In this document: piece by piece, positions 48,810 through 64,000 of the stretch
Numbering within the stretch: position 1 is the stretch's first letter
How the letters are laid out: each line of letters opens with the position of its first letter
Assembly (NCBI RefSeq): GCF_002083135.2
Contig: NZ_NBTM02000001.1
Location: 558,001-622,000 of the forward strand
DNA from: Aerococcus viridans
GTDB lineage: Bacteria; Bacillota; Bacilli; Lactobacillales; Aerococcaceae
Direction: 5' to 3'
DNA length: 64,000 nt
Position numbers and translations under genes: made by a program
The notes under the pieces: model-generated
What the model was told of the DNA's origin: nothing
Database searches by the model: none
What the model saw: the letters and a program-made list of their open reading frames with translations, nothing else

Positions 48810-50273
48810 ATGTTACCCAATAAAAATGCTGATAGAAAAAGTATTCCAGTCGAATTACAGGATATGAAACGGTCAGAATTAGGTGAGAAATTTGCTGAAT
48901 TACACCGCCAACTACAAGAAACTAAGAAAAGTATGCTGGTGATTGTGGATGGTTGGGAGTCTTCTGGTAAAGGATTCTTGCTCAAGGATTTGACGCGTGA
49001 ACTAGACCCTAAACATTATGAAGTGGCCGTCTTTGATGAAAGTACTTTGGAAGATGAACAGCACCCATATTTGCGCCGATTCTTCATGCGGTCGCCTAAG
49101 CGCGGTCAGATCGTCTTCTTCGACCGGTCGTTCTACTATGACCTATTCCACCAGTTGGATATGGAGGAGAAAACACTTAATCATATTTTAGACGATATCT
49201 CCTTTATTGAAAAAGCCCTCACCGACGATGATACCTTAGTGGTTAAGTTCTTTATCCACCATAGTAAGGACGAAATGGAGGACCGGATTGAGGCTTTGAA
49301 AGAAGATCCTTACCGAAAAGTCTTAGTCGCCAAGCAAGATAAGGACCAGTTGGAAAACTACAAGGCTTACCGTAAACACTTTACGGAGATTTTGGAGAAA
49401 ACAAACTTTGAGGAAACGCCATGGCATATCCTACATGTGGATGACCAAAAGGATCAATCCCGTTTGGCCCTCAAAACTTGTATCGATAGCTTAGAAGATT
49501 GGCTGTCTAGAGATTTGACTCGTCCGCAATTAGACTTAGACTTTATCGGTAATAGTCCAGATATCGTGGGGCAAGTTGATCATTCACCAATAATTTCAAA
49601 AGAAGTCTACGATGATATCAAGGAAGACTTGCAAGAACAGGCTGCCAACTTGTTGTTTAGGGCTTATCAAGAAAACAAAGGGGTTATTGTGGCCTACGAG
49701 GGGTCAGATGCTGCCGGTAAAGGTGGGAATTACCAACGTTTAACCCGGTTGATGGACCCTCGTGGTTATGACGTGGCTACCGTCGCTGCCCCAAATGATG
49801 AAGAGTTGCGTCACCATTACCTATGGCGTTTTTACCGAGACTTCCCAAGTTTGGGACGGATGACGATTTTTGACCGCACATGGTATGGCCGTGTCTTAGT
49901 TGAACGAATCGAAGACCTGACGCCAGTTTACCGTTGGCAAGAAGCTTACGAAGAAATTAACCAGATGGAACACAACATCACTGACCAGGACTACCTCCTA
50001 TTGAAATACCTTATTATCATTGATAAAGACACCCAATATGACCGGTTTATGGGCCGAGAAAAAGACCCTGACAAGCAATACAAAATCACTGATGAAGACT
50101 GGCGAAACCGGGATAAATTTGACATCTATAACAACGCCATGAATGAAATGGTTGCTGCCACTTCAACTAAAGAAGCCCCATGGAAAGTCATTTCTGGTGT
50201 CGACAAACGTTACGCCCGTATTACTGTATTAAAAGACTTCATCGAGCGGATGAAGGCCTTCTTAGGCGACTAA
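48810..50273 (+). CDS. pap: polyphosphate:AMP phosphotransferase (class II PPK2)
   Basis: 487 residues. It phosphorylates AMP to ADP with polyphosphate. Two PPK2 domains are fused: the first has VDGWESSGKGF (Walker A) and IVFFDRSFYYD; the second has YEGSDAAGKGG and MTIFDRTWYGR, the canonical form. In this subclass the C-terminal domain is the catalytic one. The start at 48810 (MLPNKNAD) is chosen from promoter position; the ribosome-binding site is weak. It is a single gene ended by a strong terminator. Confidence 0.92.
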   Translation: MLPNKNADRKSIPVELQDMKRSELGEKFAELHRQLQETKKSMLVIVDGWESSGKGFLLKDLTRELDPKHYEVAVFDESTLEDEQHPYLRRFFMRSPKRGQIVFFDRSFYYDLFHQLDMEEKTLNHILDDISFIEKALTDDDTLVVKFFIHHSKDEMEDRIEALKEDPYRKVLVAKQDKDQLENYKAYRKHFTEILEKTNFEETPWHILHVDDQKDQSRLALKTCIDSLEDWLSRDLTRPQLDLDFIGNSPDIVGQVDHSPIISKEVYDDIKEDLQEQAANLLFRAYQENKGVIVAYEGSDAAGKGGNYQRLTRLMDPRGYDVATVAAPNDEELRHHYLWRFYRDFPSLGRMTIFDRTWYGRVLVERIEDLTPVYRWQEAYEEINQMEHNITDQDYLLLKYLIIIDKDTQYDRFMGREKDPDKQYKITDEDWRNRDKFDIYNNAMNEMVAATSTKEAPWKVISGVDKRYARITVLKDFIERMKAFLGD

Positions 50274-50295
50274 AAGAAGTATCAAATGAATGACA

Positions 50296-50346
50296 AAAAG
50301 AACCACTTCCCAAATCTTCAATTGATTTAAGGGAAGTGGTTCTTTA
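50296..50346. terminator. bidirectional terminator
   Basis: AAAGAACCACTTCCC and GGGAAGTGGTTCTTT flank a loop of about 19 bases, followed by AATTTTATT. It serves the convergent polyphosphate enzyme and secreted-protein genes. Confidence 0.88.
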
Positions 50347-50356
50347 ATTTTATTTC

Positions 50357-50995
50357 TTACATCGATTGTGTTACAACGTTAGCTGGCGTTTGTTGCAATA
50401 ACCATGAGTAAGAGTAGCCGGGGTCAGAACCTAAGTTTTCTGCTTCTACACGTGATTGTGCAATTTGCTCATCACTATAACCATCCAGTGCATCATTTGC
50501 TAAACCTACACGCTCAATAATAATTTGACGGTTTTCAGTTTGGTCAGGCACCCTAATAGCTTCTTCACTAGCTGCTGGTGCAACTTCTATTGCTGCTTCG
50601 TCAGCTGATGCAGCTTCTTCCACATCTGTTTCTTCAGCAACTGCAGGCTCTGCAGCTGGTGTTTCTGTAGCAGTTTTGTTTGTCGCTTCTTCACTTGTAG
50701 TGGTTTCCACTACAGGACTACTTGCTTCCTCAGTATCTGTTACCTCACTAGTAGCTACAGTTCCAGACGTATCTGAAGCTATCTCACTAGTGGCTACTTC
50801 CTCTGTACTTGTGCTCGCTTCTTCCGATTGACTAGTTGATTCACTACTTGTTGTAGCTGATTCAACTTGAGATGTTGCCACATTACTTGTATATAAATCT
50901 TGTGCATTTTCATCTGCTTGAACTTGTGTAATAGTGTATCCAGCTGCTAATACTCCGGCGGCTAGGAGTCCCATCACTACTTTTGGCGTTTTCAT
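50357..50995 (-). CDS. secreted Ser/Thr/Glu-rich protein
   Basis: 212 residues from 50995 (MKTPKVVM), AAAGG upstream. A signal peptide (VVMGLLAAGVLAAGYTITQVQA) is followed by about 110 low-complexity residues of Ser, Thr, Glu and Ala, then a conserved-looking C-terminal module of about 60 residues (RQIIIERVGLANDALDGY to SYSWLLQQTPANVVTQSM). No cell-wall anchor motif is present. The linker resembles surface-exposed spacers; the module was not recognised. It may be a cell-surface or released protein. Confidence 0.75.
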   Translation of the reverse strand: MKTPKVVMGLLAAGVLAAGYTITQVQADENAQDLYTSNVATSQVESATTSSESTSQSEEASTSTEEVATSEIASDTSGTVATSEVTDTEEASSPVVETTTSEEATNKTATETPAAEPAVAEETDVEEAASADEAAIEVAPAASEEAIRVPDQTENRQIIIERVGLANDALDGYSDEQIAQSRVEAENLGSDPGYSYSWLLQQTPANVVTQSM

Positions 50996-51125
50996 TAATA
51001 TCACACCTTTCTATACCTATAAGTCTAAAGAAAAATATAGATATATTCAAACGATTTCATGCGCTTTAAACCTTTCTTAAGGGTTTAACAAAGATATATT
51101 TACTAATCTTGCCTTTAAGCTGGCA

Positions 51126-51506
51126 TTACCCTTGAATAGATTGCGCAATTTCCGCTACGGAATTTGAAGAATCCGCATTTAAGTTTTTAAATTTACCGTC
51201 GCCACCAACGTATACTAATGAAGGAACAGTTTTAGCGCCCACTTCAAAACGGAAGTTAGATAAAGCCTCATCAGTTGCTGTTTCTTCAGAATTTAAATAG
51301 TATGTATTGCTTACATCGTCGCCTAAGGCTTGGATTAATTTTGGTAAATATTTACGACAGAAAGGACAAGTAGGACGACCGATAAATACCAATTTTGCTT
51401 CGTCTTCTTCTAAGAACCCTTGCGCCACATTCGCGGTAATCTCTTGAAAATCCTTAATCTCTTCCTCAAATTCATCTTGTGTGAATGGTTGAATATTGTC
51501 TACCAT
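51126..51506 (-). CDS. thioredoxin-fold protein (bacteriocin-accessory PedC-like)
   Basis: 126 residues, cytosolic. A CxxC active site stands in GRPTCPFCRKYLPKL, with the cis-Pro loop TVPSLVYV further on. The layout matches small thioredoxin-like proteins often named bacteriocin transport accessory protein. No bacteriocin gene is near, so a general disulfide role is more likely. AGGAGG precedes the ATG. Divergent from the phosphoesterase gene. Confidence 0.85.
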   Translation of the reverse strand: MVDNIQPFTQDEFEEEIKDFQEITANVAQGFLEEDEAKLVFIGRPTCPFCRKYLPKLIQALGDDVSNTYYLNSEETATDEALSNFRFEVGAKTVPSLVYVGGDGKFKNLNADSSNSVAEIAQSIQG

Positions 51507-51594
51507 ATATAATACCTCCTAGTTTTTGTGTATAAACTCATGGTATGCTTTCGACCGCGGAAATTCAATTAATATGCATTCTTAAGCTATATGG

Positions 51595-51600
51595 TAGAAT
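51595..51600 (+). promoter_or_regulatory. -10 element of the phosphoesterase gene
   Basis: TGG followed by TAGAAT, an extended -10 without a clear -35. It lies downstream of the first possible start at 51545 and supports the ATG at 51632. Confidence 0.45.
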
Positions 51601-51631
51601 AGAGTTGAGTCCAAGAATAAAGGTGAAACAA

Positions 51632-52456
51632 ATGAAACTAGGATTTATATCAGATATACATATCGACCGCGGTAAGACCAAGAAAGAAACAGACTTTCTT
51701 CATACCCTTTCCGCCTACATCAAAGACCAAGCACTGGACCAAGTCTTTATCGGTGGCGATATCTCTAACTATTACGAGAAGACCATTGCATTTGTGGAAA
51801 AATTACAAGCCTATTCCGGTGCTAAGATTTATTTTATACCAGGTAACCATGATTACTGGGAAGCAAAGTCGTCCAAAAAGCATACACTGACTATCCACGA
51901 CACCTTTAAAAGTCACCCACAAAGCATGTTAAACAAAGTATTAATGGTGAGCAAGGATACTGCGGTTGTCGGTCATACAGGTTGGTACAACCATGCCTAC
52001 CACGATCCAGCCTTTACAGAAGAAAAGTTAGAGACCGGCCGTCACAAACTCGTCACTTGGCAAGACAAAGTCCGGCTAGATTGGCAAGCAACTGACAAAG
52101 AAGTCTCTAAGCAATTCGCCCAAGAAACCAAAGATACCTTAGACCAAGTCATGGCAGACCATCAACCCAAAAACATCATTCTTCTGACCCATATCATTAC
52201 CATTCCTGAGTTTACTATTCCCATGCCACACCGAGTGTTCGACTTCTTCAATGCCTATATCGCAACCGACGACTACTTACCCTTCTATCAAGACTATCCA
52301 ATCAAGCAATCAATTATGGGCCACGTCCATATCAGACATCAAATACAGCAAGGCAACCAACATTTTATCAGTAATAGTCTCGCCTATGAACGCGAATGGC
52401 GCCATAACGACCTCTACCGAGAAATCGATCATGCCATGTATAGTATAGAAATCTAA
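51632..52456 (+). CDS. calcineurin-like metallophosphoesterase
   Basis: 274 residues from 51632 (MKLGFISDIHID), AAAGG upstream. Metal-binding motifs in order: SDIHID, GGDISN, PGNHDYW, LLTHIIT and MGHVHI. No signal peptide or anchor, unlike the phosphoesterase at 37.7-39.1 kb. Substrate not determinable from sequence. The rRNA terminator downstream can also serve this convergent gene. Confidence 0.85.
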   Translation: MKLGFISDIHIDRGKTKKETDFLHTLSAYIKDQALDQVFIGGDISNYYEKTIAFVEKLQAYSGAKIYFIPGNHDYWEAKSSKKHTLTIHDTFKSHPQSMLNKVLMVSKDTAVVGHTGWYNHAYHDPAFTEEKLETGRHKLVTWQDKVRLDWQATDKEVSKQFAQETKDTLDQVMADHQPKNIILLTHIITIPEFTIPMPHRVFDFFNAYIATDDYLPFYQDYPIKQSIMGHVHIRHQIQQGNQHFISNSLAYEREWRHNDLYREIDHAMYSIEI

Positions 52457-52483
52457 CCATTTCTATTTTTGAAAAACAACCAC

Positions 52484-52516
52484 AAAAAAACCAGCAGCCA
52501 AAGCTACTGGTTTTTT
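52484..52516. terminator. terminator of rRNA operon 1
   Basis: AACCAGCAGC and GCTACTGGTT pair around CAAA, flanked by A and T tracts on both sides; ends the leftward rRNA transcript. Confidence 0.88.
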
Positions 52517-52522
52517 CATCTT

Positions 52523-52639
52523 GCATGGCAACGTCCTAGTCTCACAGGGGGCAACCCCCAACTACATTCGGCGCTAAGAAGCTTAACTTCTGTGTTCGAG
52601 ATGGGAACAGGTGTGTCCTTCTTGCCATCATTACCACAC
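52523..52639 (-). rRNA. 5S ribosomal RNA, copy 1
   Basis: About 117 bases. On the minus strand it runs from TGTGGTAATGATGGCAAG to GGACGTTGCCATGC with the typical CCCATCTCGAACACAGAAG core. Ends are estimated from pairing of the terminal stem. No tRNA follows it. Confidence 0.93.
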
Positions 52640-52721
52640 AATATTTATATGAGCTTTTGTTCGCTCAAAACTGAATCTGTAAGTCGTCTACCATTCCATC
52701 ATACAATCTTATTATCCATTG

Positions 52722-57408
<4,687 letters not shown>

Positions 57409-57571
57409 GATTTTCATGAGCTTGATTGCTCATTAAAGTTTGCTGACTTATTTATAGTAGTTCTCACTACTTTTGATTGTTGGAATCGAATGATTCCATA
57501 CACAATTTTTGGTTTGTCTTCTTTGTTCAGTTTTCAAAGGTCTATCTCGTTGCTTTATTAGCAACTCATAT

Positions 57572-57601
57572 ATCATATCATCTTCATTCGGCGTTTGTCA
57601 A
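57572..57601 (-). promoter_or_regulatory. rRNA operon 1 promoter P1
   Basis: -35 TTGACA (57596-57601) and -10 TATGAT (57572-57577), spacer 18, minus strand. Confidence 0.8.
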
Positions 57602-57664
57602 CAAAAAAATTTAAAAAGTTTTTTTGCTGTTTTATACAAACGATGTCGTGTTGACGACTTGAAT

Positions 57665-57694
57665 ATCATATCACTTGGCTTGAGCTATTGTCAA
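57665..57694 (-). promoter_or_regulatory. rRNA operon 1 promoter P2
   Basis: -35 TTGACA (57689-57694) and -10 TATGAT (57665-57670), spacer 18, minus strand. Confidence 0.8.
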
Positions 57695-57750
57695 CAAGAA
57701 TTTAAAATTTCTTTTGTATCTCATTGTCGCCCTCAACAAGCAACCTGTTT

Positions 57751-57779
57751 ATATTACCCCCTATAGGAAGCCATGTCAA
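57751..57779 (-). promoter_or_regulatory. rRNA operon 1 promoter P3
   Basis: -35 TTGACA (57774-57779) and -10 TAATAT (57751-57756), spacer 17, minus strand. Confidence 0.7.
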
Positions 57780-58155
57780 CGGTATTCCAATATATTTTTC
57801 AATATTTTTACAGATATTTATTGAAAAGTTGATTTGCCGGCATTTCTACGGGTATGTATTTGATCGTCACCTTGCATTTTTAGTTATATCCCTAGCAACG
57901 CTTATATACCATCTCATATAGAATGATTATTATTTGCTGTAAATTTTGCCATTAGAGAATGTCTATGAGTTTTTAGTTTTGATTTATTTTCAGAGAATTA
58001 CTCCTCCATTTTTCATTCGTCAGCTGTCAAATTACTTACAAATATTCTCCATTTTTTGGAAAAACTTTATAGCAGCTAAATATCAATATAATTTTAGCAT
58101 TGCTATTGAACAATATTTGCATCCTTCGGATTCCAACACTTGTAGATCAATCAGA
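57780..58155. other. unique spacer between the two rRNA operons
   Basis: About 376 AT-rich bases not shared with the other operon. No gene or tRNA seen; it probably acts as an upstream AT-rich activator for operon 1. Confidence 0.5.
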
Positions 58156-58172
58156 TTTTGAAAAACAACCAC

Positions 58173-58205
58173 AAAAAAACCAGCAGCCAAAGCTACTGGT
58201 TTTTT
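58173..58205. terminator. terminator of rRNA operon 2
   Basis: Same hairpin as that of operon 1, directly after the second 5S gene. Confidence 0.88.
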
Positions 58206-58211
58206 CATCTT

Positions 58212-58328
58212 GCATGGCAACGTCCTAGTCTCACAGGGGGCAACCCCCAACTACATTCGGCGCTAAGAAGCTTAACTTCTGTGTTCGAGATGGGAACAGG
58301 TGTGTCCTTCTTGCCATCATTACCACAC
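58212..58328 (-). rRNA. 5S ribosomal RNA, copy 2
   Basis: Identical by eye to the first copy. Confidence 0.93.
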
Positions 58329-58410
58329 AATATTTATATGAGCTTTTGTTCGCTCAAAACTGAATCTGTAAGTCGTCTACCATTCCATCATACAATCTTA
58401 TTATCCATTG

Positions 58411-63097
<4,687 letters not shown>

Positions 63098-63260
63098 GAT
63101 TTTCATGAGCTTGATTGCTCATTAAAGTTTGCTGACTTATTTATAGTAGTTCTCACTACTTTTGATTGTTGGAATCGAATGATTCCATACACAATTTTTG
63201 GTTTGTCTTCTTTGTTCAGTTTTCAAAGGTCTATCTCGTTGCTTTATTAGCAACTCATAT

Positions 63261-63290
63261 ATCATATCATCTTCATTCGGCGTTTGTCAA
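63261..63290 (-). promoter_or_regulatory. rRNA operon 2 promoter P1
   Basis: -35 TTGACA (63285-63290) and -10 TATGAT (63261-63266), spacer 18, minus strand. Confidence 0.8.
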
Positions 63291-63353
63291 CAAAAAGTTT
63301 TAAAAAGTTTTTTTGCTATTTTATACAAACGATGTCGTGTTGACGACTTGAAT

Positions 63354-63383
63354 ATCATATCACTTGCCTTGAGCTATTACCAA
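63354..63383 (-). promoter_or_regulatory. rRNA operon 2 promoter P2, altered -35
   Basis: -10 TATGAT (63354-63359) as in operon 1, but the -35 reads TTGGTA (63378-63383) instead of TTGACA, so it should be weaker. Confidence 0.6.
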
Positions 63384-63439
63384 CAAGAATTTAAAATTTC
63401 TTTTGCATCTCATTGTCACCCTTAACAAGCAACTTTTGT

Positions 63440-63468
63440 ATATTAACTCAAGTTTAGAACCAAGTCAA
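63440..63468 (-). promoter_or_regulatory. rRNA operon 2 promoter P3
   Basis: -35 TTGACT (63463-63468) and -10 TAATAT (63440-63445), spacer 17, minus strand. The surrounding sequence differs from operon 1. Confidence 0.65.
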
Positions 63469-63605
63469 CAAGTATTTTCCAATAGTATTTAACGCACGTT
63501 GTCGTCTCCGCTATTGGATATTTATATTAGCACCCTATTCTATCAAAGTCAATGGTTTCGAATTAAAAATATTTGACAGATTTTCCCTTCTCAAATTTCA
63601 GGTTA

Positions 63606-63637
63606 AGAAAAAAGCCGTGAAGTTCCCTACACGGCTT
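63606..63637 (-). terminator. terminator of the O-methyltransferase gene
   Basis: On the minus strand AAGCCGTG and CACGGCTT pair around a loop of about 11 bases, followed by TTTTC. Confidence 0.88.
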
Positions 63638-63657
63638 GATTTCTATCTATATTTTCC

Positions 63658-64000
63658 CTAGAAATTTTTCTCTAACATGTAGGAGAAATCTGTATCATCA
63701 ATTTTCTCTACAAGTAAGACTCCATCACCTAAGGGTAGGACAGAGGTTTTTAAGTTTGGATGCCCCACCACTTCTTCTAAAAGTAGATTTAATTTTTTAT
63801 GAATTTTCCGCACACGTTTTGGAATGGTATCTAATTTATTAAAGACTGTACCACCTTGGAAGATATCATCAATCATCAAAATCCCGCCAACTTCTAGTCG
63901 GTCCATGATTAACGGGAAGAAGTCGAAGTATTTTGCTTTCGCTGAATCTAATAAGGCAAAGTCATATTTAGTTTCTAGAGTTGGCAATACATCTTTGGCG
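63658..64000 (-). CDS. SAM-dependent O-methyltransferase, TrmR/YrrM type (C-terminal part)
   Basis: About 114 residues of the C-terminal half; the frame stays open to the right edge, so the gene starts outside the window. KYDFALLDSAKAKYFDFF and GGILMIDDIFQGG match the class I methyltransferase family 3 (catechol O-methyltransferase-like), with the metal-binding Asp in LLDSAK and the DD pair in MIDDIF. The Bacillus relative YrrM/TrmR methylates 5-hydroxyuridine in tRNA. Exact substrate here is inferred. It lies upstream of the rRNA operons on the same strand with its own terminator. Confidence 0.82.
   Translation of the reverse strand, partial: AKDVLPTLETKYDFALLDSAKAKYFDFFPLIMDRLEVGGILMIDDIFQGGTVFNKLDTIPKRVRKIHKKLNLLLEEVVGHPNLKTSVLPLGDGVLLVEKIDDTDFSYMLEKNF

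Overview
The window looks like the origin-proximal housekeeping region of a low-GC Gram-positive coccus of the order Lactobacillales. The 16S sequence, read from memory of the V1-V2 region rather than by a database search, points to Aerococcus, probably the A. viridans/A. urinaeequi group. Most genes lie on the minus strand and follow Firmicutes synteny: pth, mfd, a lipid-linked-sugar flippase, rqcP, divIC, an S1-domain gene, tilS, hpt, ftsH, hslO, a cysK-family gene, an ArsR regulator, lysS, then the str operon (rpsL, rpsG, fusA, tuf).

Left part (1-8.9 kb). A promoter and structured leader run off the left edge and probably serve the S10 ribosomal-protein operon. Between them and tuf lies an accessory insert. 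It holds an SseB-like gene, a plus-strand unit joining a SAM hydroxide adenosyltransferase to a complete ECF vitamin-type transporter (S, fused A-A, T), and a decayed three-gene polysaccharide-type locus. In that locus a HEAT-repeat gene carries three in-frame stops, a processive GT2 glycosyltransferase carries one in-frame amber stop, and the third gene is intact.

Central part (8.9-39 kb). This is translation, division, DNA repair and nucleotide metabolism. The gene at the cysK position has lost the PLP lysine and other catalytic motifs, so it looks like a pseudoenzyme. L-lactate dehydrogenase (plus strand) has two promoters and a Rex-like operator. The 1-kb gap between pth and ldh is rich in hairpins. 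prs, glmU, a DEAD-box helicase and a membrane-anchored phosphoesterase with an acidic tail follow.

Right-central part (39.7-52.5 kb). uvrC is followed by more strain-variable genes: a YvrJ-like microprotein whose ribosome-binding site sits in a strong hairpin, a DUF975 membrane protein with a repeat-bearing tail, an esterase, a TMEM164/YwaF-type membrane protein, a secreted or tethered barnase with its barstar and a third unknown gene, a beta-carbonic anhydrase, a polyphosphate:AMP phosphotransferase, a Ser/Thr/Glu-rich secreted protein, a thioredoxin-fold protein and a phosphoesterase.

Right end (52.5-64 kb). Two tandem 16S-23S-5S rRNA operons lie on the minus strand, offset by 5,689 bases and nearly identical, with no tRNA in the spacers. 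Each has three stacked promoters; the middle -35 of the upstream operon is altered. The window ends inside an O-methyltransferase gene of the TrmR/YrrM type. No CRISPR array, transposase, phage gene or tRNA was seen.
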